From NCBI GenBank assembly GCA_965238125.1, contig OZ250179.1, positions 1,984,001 to 2,048,000 of the forward strand: a DNA stretch of 64,000 nucleotides, in the 5' to 3' direction. Both the position numbers and the translations under genes were made by a program. Below, one piece after another: positions 52,085 through 60,910 of the stretch (positions within the stretch are counted from its first letter, which is position 1; each line of letters starts with the position of its first letter). The DNA comes from UBA6623 sp965238125. GTDB lineage: Bacteria > Acidobacteriota > Terriglobia > Bryobacterales > UBA6623. The notes beneath the pieces were generated by a model that did no database searches, had not been told where the DNA came from, and saw nothing but the letters and a program-made list of their open reading frames with translations.

Positions 52085-53177
52085 TTGAGTCTCGCAAAAC
52101 AAAGTGACACCTTTTTGGGGTACGTACGTCTTTGTATGTATGGGAAATACAAAAGGCGTACGGCGGGATTTCGAGGCCCTGGAGAAGCGCCGTTTCAAAG
52201 CGATCCGGTTGGTCGAGCAAGGCTGTAGTCAGTCCGAGACAGCGAGGCGATTGAAGGTCGCGCGGCAAAGCGTCAGCGAGTGGCTGCGACGATACCGGCG
52301 TGACGGCGAAGCCGGGTTGCGCCAGGCCGGCCGCGCCGGCCGTAAGCCGCTGTTGGACGCCGCGCAGCTCGAACGCCTCGAGGCGTTGCTGCTGGAAGGC
52401 CCCGAGGCGCACGGCTTCCCGACGCCGCTGTGGAGCTGTCCGCGGGTCGCTCGTCTGATCGGAGACGAGTTCGGCGTGCGCTATCACGAGGGCCATGTCT
52501 GGAAGATCCTGCGGGCGCTCGGTTGGAGCCCGCAACGGCCCGTCGGCAAAGCGCGGGAGCGCAACGAAGAGGCCATCCGCGGCTGGCAGCGCAAGACTTG
52601 GCCGGCCATTAAAAAAAAGCCCGCAAAGAAGAACGTACGATCGTCTTCATCGACGAAAGCGGATTGAGTCAGAAGCCGCATCGTTGCCGCACCTGGGCGC
52701 CGCGCGGCGAGACACCGGTGTTGGAGTTCAACTTCAACTGGGACAAGCTGTCGGTGTCGGCCGGGCTGACGTTGCGCAACTTTTACTTCCGGCTCTATCC
52801 CGGCGCGATCGGCGAGCTGGAGGTCATCGACTTCCTGAAGGCTTTGGTGCGCCACATCGACGGCCCACTGCTGATCGTCTGGGACCGGCTGCCGGCGCAC
52901 CGCAGCCGCCTGGTGCGGGAGTTCATCCAGCTCTCCGAGGATCACATCGCAACGGAGTACTTGCCGCCCTATGCGCCGGAGTTGAACCCGGTGGAATACA
53001 TTTGGGCGTACTGGAAGCAGCACGAGTTGCCCAACGTCTGCCCGAAGGACTACTGGGAACTCGACGAGCGCGCCCGCAAAGCGCTGCGGCGAATGCGCCG
53101 CAAACCGCGCTTGATTACCGCTTTCTGGAAACAGTCTTCTCTTTGTCTCGATTGACAGTATATTATGCGAGACTCAG
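52085..53177 (+). mobile_element. IS630 family insertion sequence, copy 3
   Basis: 1093 bp, TA at 52083-52084 and 53178-53179, ends TTGAGTCTCGCAAAACAAAG and, reverse-complemented, CTGAGTCTCGCATAATATAC. Nearly identical to copy 1 (13331-14423) in inverse orientation. It interrupts the FkbM-type gene. Confidence 0.93.
52140..53155 (+). CDS. IS630 family transposase, two frames joined by -1 frameshift (copy 3)
   Basis: The same organisation as copy 1: the 0 frame from ATG 52140 to 52667 with the helix-turn-helix, a slip site A AAA AAG at about 52613 (eight A residues), and the catalytic -1 frame to 53155 with FIDESG, IVWDRLPAHRS and the ELNPVEYIWAYWK motif. One substitution (Ile to Thr after GN) separates the 0 frame from copy 1; the second frame is identical. 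The near identity suggests recent transposition between the two loci. The inverse orientation of copies 1 and 3 makes inversion of the intervening 37 kb by homologous recombination possible. Confidence 0.9.
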
Positions 53178-53889
53178 TAGGTGACTTCTGGTTGGCCGAA
53201 GAAGACGGACGCAAGTCGCTGACGTGGCTGGTGTGGGAAATCGATGTGGACGAAGCGTATCGCGGACACGCCGAGACCATCTTGCCGGGCGATGTCGTCG
53301 TCGACGCCGGCGCCCATGTGGGTGTTTGGGCCTTAAAGCAGGGCGCGCAACGTTTGATCGCGATCGAGCCGAATCCCGACAACATCATCTGCCTTGAGCG
53401 CAACTTCAAAGATGAAATCGCCGAAGGAAGAGTCACTATCGTCAGGGCGGGCATTTGGGACGCGAAAACGCAATTGGAATTGAAGATTCACGACCACATG
53501 ACCAGCCGCTCGACGTTGATGGGAATGTCCGGCATGTCCGATTCGGTTTCCGTGCCGGTGCTTCCCTTGGATGACGTTCTCGACGGGTTGGGCGTTGAGA
53601 CCGTGGACTTTATCAAAATGGATATCGAGGGGGCCGAGCAGCGTGCGCTGGCGGGCGCGCGACGAACGATCGAACGCTCTCGCCCGCGAATGGCGTTGTG
53701 TACCTATCACGAGGAGGACGACCCCGTGGCAGTCCCCGAAGCCGTATTGAACATTCACGCGGATTACCGCATTCATGGCAAGCAGTTCGACATGAACGCG
53801 CTCGATGTTCGCCCGAAGATCCTGTTTTTCAATTGAGGCGGGTCACGAGTTCTCGGAGAGGCGGCGACCGGCTTGCCGCGCGAATGCCG

Positions 53890-54711
53890 TCACAGGGTTA
53901 CACCGAAGTAGTCTTTCAATAGATAGGCGGGGGCGATCGACAGCACGAGGAACCAAATCAGCCAGTGCAAATCGATGCCCGCCCACTCGATCGTGGCCGC
54001 CGGATAGAGGATTTCGACCCAGGCGACCGAAGCCGCCTCGATGCGGTCTTCGCCTGGATTCCAGGCGGTTTCATACCAAGTCCCGACGCGCCGCACCGAC
54101 AACAGTTGCAGTTCGTCGCCCGCGGCGATGGACTTTTCCCAGGAGCCGTTCTCGCCCCAGTCGAAGCGCAGCGCGCCGCTGACGGCCTGCTCGGGGCGAA
54201 TGCGCCAGCTGAACTGCCCGGGCTCGACAGCGCGGACGGCGGGCGTCTCGACCCGCACGCCGGCGGGAGCCTGGAGCTTGGGGGCCGGAGTGTTGGGCGT
54301 GACGGCGCCGTTGACCTGCACGGTGACGACCGCCGACTCGCCCACCGGCAGAGGCTTCATCCCATAGAAGGCGTCGAGGTGGAACAACAGAATGACGATC
54401 GGGATCGTCAAGTAGACCGCCGGTTTGAGCATCAAACCCATATAGCGGAAATTGGCGAGAATCAGCGCCGATTGCGATTTCCAGATCAGGCCCGGGTCGT
54501 CGCCGTACAAGCGCAGCTCGAGCAGGTAGGCCTGCACCAGCTTCTTCGTCGCGAGGATACGGTCTTGATCGGAGACTTTCCCGAAGACCCACAGCATGAA
54601 GATGCCGACGATGACCGATAGCACCGTCAGGCCGACGAGCGGATGCAGATCGACCGGGGGCAGGGCGAAGACGCCGACGACGAAACGAAGAATTGCGTTC
54701 AACCAGTCCAC
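53890..54711 (-). CDS. membrane protein with periplasmic beta domain, function unknown
   Basis: 273 residues from ATG 54711. Topology by eye: two N-terminal hydrophobic stretches (ILRFVVGVFALPPVDLHPLV and GLTVLSVIVGIFMLWVFGKV), a 50-residue charged helical region (SDQDRILATKKLVQAYLLEL), a third helix (LKPAVYLTIPIVILLFHLDA), a roughly 120-residue beta-rich extracytoplasmic part (GALRFDWGENGSWEKSIAAG) and a C-terminal helix (WLIWFLVLSIAPAYLLKDYF). The first half, with paired helices around an amphipathic cytosolic hairpin, recalls YidC/EMC3-like insertases, but I do not see enough to assign it. It follows the small regulator-like gene at 54755 by 43 bp. Before the IS110 insertion both may have been the end of the phosphatase operon. 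Confidence 0.65.
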   Translation of the reverse strand: MDWLNAILRFVVGVFALPPVDLHPLVGLTVLSVIVGIFMLWVFGKVSDQDRILATKKLVQAYLLELRLYGDDPGLIWKSQSALILANFRYMGLMLKPAVYLTIPIVILLFHLDAFYGMKPLPVGESAVVTVQVNGAVTPNTPAPKLQAPAGVRVETPAVRAVEPGQFSWRIRPEQAVSGALRFDWGENGSWEKSIAAGDELQLLSVRRVGTWYETAWNPGEDRIEAASVAWVEILYPAATIEWAGIDLHWLIWFLVLSIAPAYLLKDYFGVTL

Positions 54712-54754
54712 GATGATGATTCCCGATCAGGCCGGGCGACTCGCTCGCCGGCGG

Positions 54755-54946
54755 CTATTCGATATAGCCTAAGCCCTTGAGCTTTTCCAACAAGGCCTCG
54801 TCGGAATCATCGCCTTCGATGTTGGCGAGTTCCTTCTCAAGGACGTGTTGGATGAATTCCTTGGGCGAAGAATAGCCCGCCGCGTCGGCGCAACGCTTGA
54901 CGCGGCTGTAGAGATCTTTATCGAGTTTGACGCTGGGTCCAAGCAT
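54755..54946 (-). CDS. small ribbon-helix-helix-like protein
   Basis: 63 residues from ATG 54946. PSVKLDKDLYSRVKRCADAA followed by SSPKEFIQHVLEKELAN matches the strand-helix-helix pattern of short Arc/CopG-type proteins, where residues on the strand touch DNA. The C-terminal 20 residues are acidic (EGDDSDEALLEKLKGLGYIE). No toxin gene is next to it; the following gene is a membrane protein, so a regulator role is more likely than antitoxin. It lies between the IS110 copy and the membrane-protein gene. Confidence 0.65.
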   Translation of the reverse strand: MLGPSVKLDKDLYSRVKRCADAAGYSSPKEFIQHVLEKELANIEGDDSDEALLEKLKGLGYIE

Positions 54947-55044
54947 GGTTTCTATCCTATACCCGGACGAACCGGAACGAGCCGGGAAGATCAGGCCTCT
55001 CCCGAGGTGCCTTGCGTTGGGCGGACCCGTCGCTTGCGCTCCGG

Positions 55045-56779
55045 GCTTCCATGAGAGGTGGGTCGCTTGTCAAGGGCGGTCGTTGGGAGGCGTTGGTCGG
55101 TTTGTCGGATCCGGCCCGGGTCCTCATGCCTTGCGGCGCGTTGAGGACCGGGCTTCCATTCGCAGTGTTATCGGTCTCGTTGTTGACCTCTGCTGGTTGG
55201 GGTCCGGTCTTTCGGCGCTGCTCTCTCTGTTGCGGCTTCGACCCATCCTCGAAAGAATCGGCCTGCCTGCCCAGAGCCCGCAGTCACCGTGACACGATCT
55301 CGATTCTCCGCCGCGGCCTCGCTTCGTCCGCCCAATCCCCTACTCCCTTCCTTTCAACAGGAATCTTCTTGCCGCCGAGTCCCCGTTAGGGGGCTCGCGG
55401 ATGTCCTCATCACGTTGCTTCATCCGAAACCGTTGCCGCCGACTGCGCCTCATCGTCCCTGCCTTATGGGGAAACCGTTTCCGTCAGCCCGTGCAGCGGA
55501 TCGTAGTTTTCTTGTTTCACCCACAACACATGCATCAGCACCGCCAACTTGCGCGCCACCGCCACCACCGCCCGCTTCTTCGCATGTCCTCCGCCGCGCG
55601 CCGCCAAACCCAAACCCCAGCGCCTGAGCGTGGAGTCGGTCCCGAACGGCCCCAGCACCCAGTGCGCGCACTGAATCAACGTCCGCCGCAGCAGCGGATC
55701 TCCCGATTTCGTCACGCCCAGCCGCAGTGACCGCTCGCCCGATTGGCGTTGCTTGGGACGCAGCCCCACCAGCGCGCCGACCTGCCGCGAACGCTTCACG
55801 CGGCCCGGGTCGTTGTCGAGCGCCAACACGAACGTCAACGCCGTCAGCGGCCCCACCCCTCCGATCGTTCGCAGCCGCTCGACCGCTGCGTATTGCTTGC
55901 CCAACGCGACGATTTGTTTGTCATATTCGCGGATCGTCGCGCCGAGGCTTTCGATTTGTGTCGCCACCCCCAACAACGCCGCGTGCAACACCTCGGGGCA
56001 GGCCTCCCGGACGCGCTCGACCCATTGGTTCTGGGCGCATCGGCCCAAGCGGATGCCGTGCGACTTCGCCATGCCGCGCAAACTCCCTTTCAATTTCGTG
56101 CGGCACTCGAGCACGGCCTCGCGCGCCCGCAACAACGTGCGTTGTTGTTCGGTCTCGAGCTTGCGCGGCGCGACGGGATTCAACAGGGCCGGGTTGGTGC
56201 GTCCCAGCTCGGCCAACCAATAGGCGTCGTTGCGGTCGTTTTTCGAGTCGGATTGGCTGATTAAACGCAATTGCCGCGCGTCGGCGACGAGCACGTCGTG
56301 GGCGAGGGCGGCCAGGCGGCGGCGAATCCAGTTGCTGTGGCTGCCGGTTTCGATCACAATGCGCAGCCGCGGCCAACGGCGGAACCAGCGATCCAAGGCC
56401 TCCGGGCGGGTGGGGACTTGGCATTCCTCGAGGCTTTCGCCGGCGAGGTCGGTGAGCCGTACGAAGCAACGTTTGTCGCCGATGTCGACGCCGGCGACGG
56501 CGCAAATTTCGTTGTCTTTTTGCATCTGGATGCGTTGTTGCGCCAACTGTTGTTCGAGCTGGGTGAGTTGGCGGGTCTTCGCTTGTGAGCTGTCGGCTTT
56601 CTTGGTTTGGTGTTTGTCGGTTTGGTTCTTGTCGGTCTGTTGTTTGCTATTCTTCTTCATGGCTGGTCGCCTCCTTTTCAAAAATCCATTGCACCTCCCT
56701 TGTGGAGAAGTGCGCTGCTGCCGGTAGCCTACCGCTTCCCGGCGCCAAGCGACCAGCCTCTCATCCCATCTCTGTATCC
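55045..56779 (-). mobile_element. IS110/IS1111-type insertion sequence, copy 2
   Basis: Matches copy 1 at a constant offset. Subterminal inverted repeats lie at 55051-55069 and 56746-56764. The left boundary again abuts the CCCGTCGCTTGCGCTC repeat (55026-55041). It sits 11 bp downstream of the phosphatase gene at 56791 and before the ribbon-helix-helix gene. Confidence 0.87.
55464..56660 (-). CDS. IS110/IS1111 family transposase (DEDD), copy 2
   Basis: 398 residues from ATG 56660 with the same GGAGG ribosome site as copy 1. The DEDD domain begins with VAGVDIGDKRCFVRL, and the C-terminal domain has TIGGVGPLTALTFV and LVGLRPKQRQSGERSLRLG. It differs from copy 1 by Ala for Val in RPEALDRW and Arg for Gln in IRLGRCAQ. 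Both copies are intact, and the non-coding flanks are equally conserved, which argues that the flanks matter for mobility. Confidence 0.93.
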   Translation of the reverse strand: MKKNSKQQTDKNQTDKHQTKKADSSQAKTRQLTQLEQQLAQQRIQMQKDNEICAVAGVDIGDKRCFVRLTDLAGESLEECQVPTRPEALDRWFRRWPRLRIVIETGSHSNWIRRRLAALAHDVLVADARQLRLISQSDSKNDRNDAYWLAELGRTNPALLNPVAPRKLETEQQRTLLRAREAVLECRTKLKGSLRGMAKSHGIRLGRCAQNQWVERVREACPEVLHAALLGVATQIESLGATIREYDKQIVALGKQYAAVERLRTIGGVGPLTALTFVLALDNDPGRVKRSRQVGALVGLRPKQRQSGERSLRLGVTKSGDPLLRRTLIQCAHWVLGPFGTDSTLRRWGLGLAARGGGHAKKRAVVAVARKLAVLMHVLWVKQENYDPLHGLTETVSP

Positions 56780-56790
56780 CCTTCCCACCA

Positions 56791-58704
56791 CTAATACAAC
56801 ACTCGTCCGATCATATCCTCCGAAGGCTCGACGCCGAATTGGCTCAACAACGTCACCGTCAGGTCGGCCAGCTTCGGGTCCTCGATGCCGCTCGTTCGGT
56901 TGCTGAACAATACGCCCGGCACGTATTTCGGCGCGACGCAGTGATCGCCGACCCAGGCATCTTCATTGTCGACGACGGTCTCGGAAGGCACGGCGCCCAG
57001 CGGCGTCTCCCACGAGGCTCGATAGCGGGGCCGGTAGCCGATGATCATGTCGGGCGCATAGATGGAATTGTCGCCCTCGTAATCGACGTCGGGCAAATAG
57101 ACTTCCTCGATCACTTGATCGCCGCTCTCGGGGTCGCGGAAGGCGAGCAGCCTTTCGGTAAGCCGGGCGAGGATTTCGTCGGCTTCCTCTCCCTCGGAAA
57201 CGACGCCGCCGCGCTCGCGCCCGAGGCGGTTCAAGTAGAGACTGTTGAGTCCCATCGCATAGGCTTGCGTGCGCGACCAATCGACGTGAACGAACATTTC
57301 GTCGTCGCCGGTGTTGCGCGGATCGTCGAGCGTCAAGAAGCCCTCGCGCATCAGGATCGTGTTGAGGTGAACGGAGCGGTCAAAGCTTGTAAACCCGTGG
57401 TCGGACATGACGATGAAGGTCGTGTTCTCGTCGATCGTGTCGAGCACCTCGCCGACCACTTCGTCGACGGCAATGTAGAAAAGCAGCAACTCCTCGTCGT
57501 ACTTACCCCACAGCATATGGGCGTTCTGATCGACGCTCGAAAAATAGTAGAAGAACAGGCCGGTCTCGAATTTCGCGAATTCGCTCCGAAACATGGCAAT
57601 GCTTTCATCGAGCACGAATGTTGACTGCTTGACGAACTCCTTGACGTCGAGCACGCCTGCTTGAAAGGCGTTGGTATCCTCGGCCATGCCCTGCGTATAG
57701 AACGCACCCAAGTCGGCCGCCAACTCGGCGCTGTAGTCGGCCGGGGTCGAGATCGGCAGATCGGGCATGGCGGGATCGATATTGACGGGCGTGACGTAGA
57801 GCTCAAAGCGCGGACGGGCTTGTTTCAAATAAAACTTGACGATGCCCGAGGCGCTCATCAGCTCGCTCATCAGCGGGAAACGAACCTTCACCCAACCCGA
57901 CCAGTCGCCCTGGTTGAGCACCACGCTTTGTCCGTCAACGTCGAGCCTGACGACCGACTCGGAGGGGTCGCGATGGACCAACAACGGCGCGGAAACCTCG
58001 GGGCGGCTCTTGAGCAGAGTGTTGACCGGACCGGGAATCTCAAGCTCGGTGAAATGATCGAAGGCGTCGATGCGAATGACCTCGCCGCCGGGAACGGTGT
58101 GGGTTTCCTCTTCCGGGTTGTCGGTGAAGAAGGTGAACGTGCCGAAGGTGCCCTTGAGGTCAACCGTACCCATGCCGGAGATCTGACGCGCGTCGCTTTC
58201 GACCGGCGGGAAATTCACCGGCATACGAATCATCGTCACCGGGATTCCGCGTGCGCTGAGAAGCGGCCAAAAGGGAGTTCCTTGGCGATGAGACTCGACT
58301 TCGCCTTCCGACAACGGAATCACATAGTCGCCGATTTCGAAAACGTCCCCGGCCTCGGCCACTTGCCCCATCGAAGAGAACGGGAAGCGCGTGAAAGGAT
58401 CGCGGTGAACGAAACCGTAGACGCCGTGGCCGCCGGGGTCGCGTCCGGTGGCAACCGTTGACCAAGCGACAGGGCTCTGCGGCGGGATTGTCGTGGCCAG
58501 CGGCTTGAATTCGCCTTGTTGGCGCAGGCGGTCGAGATTGGGAAGCGATTCCCAGTGTTGCTCGACGAACTTGGGGTCCATGCCGTCCACGCCGAGAACG
58601 ATGACGCGTTTGTCGGTGGTCGAGGCGGGTGTACCGCCGCAACCCAGCAGCAGGCTCGCCAGGGCCGCCAGGGCCAAGGCAGTGCGTTCGCGGCGGGCAA
58701 TCAC
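56791..58704 (-). CDS. alkaline phosphatase family lipoprotein (type I phosphodiesterase/nucleotide pyrophosphatase)
   Basis: 637 residues from GTG 58704 (GAGAGGCGG just upstream). The leader LALAALASLLLGCGGTPAS has a lipobox (LLGC), so it should be anchored as a lipoprotein. The core has the superfamily metal sites: VIVLGVDGMDPKFVEQHW (first Asp), PQSPVAWSTVATGRDPGGHG (nucleophile Ser/Thr region), FIVMSDHGFTSFDRSVHLNT (Asp-His pair) and AWVGDHCVAPKYVPGVLFSN (late Asp-His). The family cleaves phosphodiesters or phosphomonoesters, and some members transfer phospholipid head groups; the substrate is not predictable. It is a paralogue of the larger gene just upstream and probably co-transcribed, with overlapping reading frames. 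The IS110 copy lies 11 bp after its stop codon. Confidence 0.9.
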   Translation of the reverse strand: MIARRERTALALAALASLLLGCGGTPASTTDKRVIVLGVDGMDPKFVEQHWESLPNLDRLRQQGEFKPLATTIPPQSPVAWSTVATGRDPGGHGVYGFVHRDPFTRFPFSSMGQVAEAGDVFEIGDYVIPLSEGEVESHRQGTPFWPLLSARGIPVTMIRMPVNFPPVESDARQISGMGTVDLKGTFGTFTFFTDNPEEETHTVPGGEVIRIDAFDHFTELEIPGPVNTLLKSRPEVSAPLLVHRDPSESVVRLDVDGQSVVLNQGDWSGWVKVRFPLMSELMSASGIVKFYLKQARPRFELYVTPVNIDPAMPDLPISTPADYSAELAADLGAFYTQGMAEDTNAFQAGVLDVKEFVKQSTFVLDESIAMFRSEFAKFETGLFFYYFSSVDQNAHMLWGKYDEELLLFYIAVDEVVGEVLDTIDENTTFIVMSDHGFTSFDRSVHLNTILMREGFLTLDDPRNTGDDEMFVHVDWSRTQAYAMGLNSLYLNRLGRERGGVVSEGEEADEILARLTERLLAFRDPESGDQVIEEVYLPDVDYEGDNSIYAPDMIIGYRPRYRASWETPLGAVPSETVVDNEDAWVGDHCVAPKYVPGVLFSNRTSGIEDPKLADLTVTLLSQFGVEPSEDMIGRVLY

Positions 58705-60910
58705 GATACCGCCTCTCTTTCTCGGCGACGCCCAAATCGCTTCCGTCCATATAGGGCGGCGCCTTGACGCCGAACAGCGCCAGTGTGGTTGGGGCGAGGT
58801 CTTCGATGCCGGGGTTTTTGCCTTCGATTGCGCGATTGGAAAACAGCACTCCAGGCACGCGCGGGGGGTCGACGCAGTGGTCGCCGCTCCAGGCCTTGCA
58901 ATTGTCCTCGAAGACTTCGCTGGTCACGGTTCCGAGCGCGGCCGCCCAGGAATGGCGGTATTTCTCGGCGTAACCGATCACGATGTCGGGCGAGACGCCG
59001 AGGTAGGGCCCCTTGTAGACCTCGCGGTTGGAATAGGCCTTGTGGATCGCCGGGACGTTTTTTTGCTCGTCCATCAGGCCGGTCAGCTTGTCGGCCAGCT
59101 CTCGCTTGAGCGCTTCGGCTTGCTCGCCCGCTTCGACGATGCCCTGCGCCTCGCGACCCTGCTGGTTGATATACACGCCGGCCAGACCGAACAGGTAGGC
59201 GCGCGTGCGGCTCCAATCGACGTTACGCAAGTAGGGTTCGCCGGGTTCGGCGCCTTCCTTCAAATAGAGGTAACCGTTGTCGAGCAGCCAGGCGTTGAGG
59301 TTCACGCCGCGCTGGAACGACTTGAAGCCGTGGTCGGAGAGAACAAAGAAAGCCGTCTCGTCATCGACATAGGGGAGAGTGCGGCCGACCAGGTCGTCCA
59401 TGCGCCCGTAGAGGTCTTCTATCACACCCGCGTACTTGGCATGCCCGCCGCCGATCGCCTCGTGGGCGGGATGGTCGGGCTCGAGATAGCGGAAAAACAT
59501 GTGCTGCACGCGATCGCTGGTGTCGAAGACGCAGGCCACCACGCCTTGCTTGGTCTTGTCGAGAGCGTTAAAGAACATTTTCTCGCGCTCTTCGTAAATC
59601 GAGTAGGCCTGGTCGAGAAAGCCTTGCTCGTCGATCACGCGTTCGTTGAGCGCCCAGGTGTCTTCCGCCAGCCCCAAGGTCGAGTAGGCGCCGAGCAGCT
59701 TGGCTAGATAGGTGGCGTAATATTTTGGGTGAGAGATCGGCAGAGCCGGGGTTTCGGGATCGATGTTGATCGGCACCAGATAGATCGAAAACCCGGGCTC
59801 GGTCTCGGTGATGCGGAACTGCGTAATACCCTGAACTTTCACGCCCAGCCCGGCCTTGAAGGTGAGCTGGATCCAGGGCGAGTACTCGTCCTTTTTCAAA
59901 GTGTAGTTGTGGCCCTCGACCTTGAGCCGGCCACTGCCCGCGGCCGCGTCCCAATCGAGCGAGAAGTCGACCGTCATCGGAGCATTGCCCTGCTTGATGG
60001 GGTTCCCGGGGCCTTCGATCACTCCGCTGTAGCGGTTCCCCTCGCGGCGCAGCGGGTAGCGCTTCCCCTGCTCGTAGTTCGCTTCGTCGAGCGCCGTGGT
60101 GAACTGCAGGAAACTTCCTTGCGTGCCCAGCAGGTCGGGAGTGCACATCGCCGAGAGCAGCTTGCCTTCGAACTTCTCGGGAGGAAACGTGATCGGCACG
60201 CGCAGCACCGTGCAGCCGACTTGGTGCTCTCCCAAGATGTTCCAAAACGTCTTGCTCTTGCGCCGCAACTCGACGGTCGGTTTGCTGATCGGGATGCGCC
60301 AACTCCCGATATTGAGGAACCGCTTCGGGTCACGCACCCGCGATGAGGATAGCTCGGGCAAATACGTCTTCATGCTGCGATTGAGGAAGTCGTACATGGC
60401 GTGCTTGCCCGGGTTCACGCCGGTGGCGAAGGTCGACCAGGCGACGGGCGAAAGCGGCGGGAAGGTCGTTCGCAGGCGGCTGAAATGCCCGCTCTCCCGC
60501 AATTGAGCGAAATGAGGCATCTTGCCTTCGGCCATGTACTTTTCACAAAGGTCGGGGTCCAGCCCGTCCATGCCCAAGAAAATGACTTTCTTCACGCGCG
60601 CCTTGGCCATGCCCTTACGGCGCGTCAAGGCCCGCCAAGCGACGCGGAAAGGCCAGATCAGCAGCGACGCCGCCCCGACAATGAACGCCAACAACAGGCT
60701 GAGGAAGGAACCGAGAAAAGCGAACCCGGCGCCGGGGCCGATGTAGGCGAAGTGCACGAGCGGGAAGCCCGCGGGGTTAAGCGTGTCAACAGGATCAAGC
60801 GCGGCGAGACGAAGGCCGATCGCGGCGCTTAGGCCGACCCAGAGCAACAAACCGACCGGGGCGGTGAGCGAACCCGGCCTATTGGTTCTCTGAAACCGCC
60901 CGCCGATCAC
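58160..60910 (-). CDS. membrane-anchored alkaline phosphatase family protein, 3' end probably frameshifted
   Basis: 916 residues as read from GTG 60910, whose GTGA overlaps the stop of the upstream gene. The N-terminus has two hydrophobic parts (APVGLLLWVGLSAAIGLRLA; GFAFLGSFLSLLLAFIVGAA). The phosphatase core follows from KVIFLGMDGLDPDLCEKYMA, with PPLSPVAWSTFATGVNPGKH, AFFVLSDHGFKSFQRGVNLN and KAWSGDHCVDPPRVPGVLF. Family similarity ends at PPYMDGSDLG (about residue 727, genomic 58730). The last 185 residues are Arg/Gly/Pro-rich and are simply the next gene read in another frame. A 1-bp indel near 58705-58740 would instead end the protein at a TGA (58703-58701) overlapping the downstream GTG start. 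So the true protein is likely about 736 residues. Confidence 0.85.
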   Translation of the reverse strand: MIGGRFQRTNRPGSLTAPVGLLLWVGLSAAIGLRLAALDPVDTLNPAGFPLVHFAYIGPGAGFAFLGSFLSLLLAFIVGAASLLIWPFRVAWRALTRRKGMAKARVKKVIFLGMDGLDPDLCEKYMAEGKMPHFAQLRESGHFSRLRTTFPPLSPVAWSTFATGVNPGKHAMYDFLNRSMKTYLPELSSSRVRDPKRFLNIGSWRIPISKPTVELRRKSKTFWNILGEHQVGCTVLRVPITFPPEKFEGKLLSAMCTPDLLGTQGSFLQFTTALDEANYEQGKRYPLRREGNRYSGVIEGPGNPIKQGNAPMTVDFSLDWDAAAGSGRLKVEGHNYTLKKDEYSPWIQLTFKAGLGVKVQGITQFRITETEPGFSIYLVPINIDPETPALPISHPKYYATYLAKLLGAYSTLGLAEDTWALNERVIDEQGFLDQAYSIYEEREKMFFNALDKTKQGVVACVFDTSDRVQHMFFRYLEPDHPAHEAIGGGHAKYAGVIEDLYGRMDDLVGRTLPYVDDETAFFVLSDHGFKSFQRGVNLNAWLLDNGYLYLKEGAEPGEPYLRNVDWSRTRAYLFGLAGVYINQQGREAQGIVEAGEQAEALKRELADKLTGLMDEQKNVPAIHKAYSNREVYKGPYLGVSPDIVIGYAEKYRHSWAAALGTVTSEVFEDNCKAWSGDHCVDPPRVPGVLFSNRAIEGKNPGIEDLAPTTLALFGVKAPPYMDGSDLGVAEKERRYRDCPPRTHCLGPGGPGEPAAGLRRYTRLDHRQTRHRSRRGRHGPQVRRATLGIASQSRPPAPTRRIQAAGHDNPAAEPCRLVNGCHRTRPRRPRRLRFRSPRSFHALPVLFDGASGRGRGRFRNRRLCDSVVGRRSRVSSPRNSLLAASQRTRNPGDDDSYAGEFPAGRKRRASDLRHGYG

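Larger units (their letters stand above)
51662..53836 (+). pseudogene. FkbM-type methyltransferase with N-terminal membrane helices, split by IS630
   Basis: The 5' part (51662-52084, ATG preceded by GGGAGG) codes for 141 residues with two to three hydrophobic helices (GLLVLMLLAFVARVFIPLH; VPFLLAGVGAVVLGRGWKGW; WVLGVAFVSVAVYWSSYDP). The 3' part (53180-53836) codes for 218 residues of an FkbM SAM-dependent methyltransferase: VVVDAGAHVGVWALKQGAQR (motif I), LIAIEPNPDNI, FIKMDIEGAEQRALAG. Removing the element and one TA joins them exactly in frame as FRTQLGDFWLAEEDGR, giving a 359-residue protein. FkbM enzymes O-methylate sugars, lipids or secondary metabolites; the membrane helices suggest an envelope substrate. 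Translation of the 3' part alone is conceivable, since an ATG at 53165 in the IS end is in frame. Confidence 0.88.

Noticed and set aside
54755..54946. Antitoxin of a toxin-antitoxin pair
   Set aside because: The small protein is ribbon-helix-helix-like, but neither neighbour resembles a toxin.
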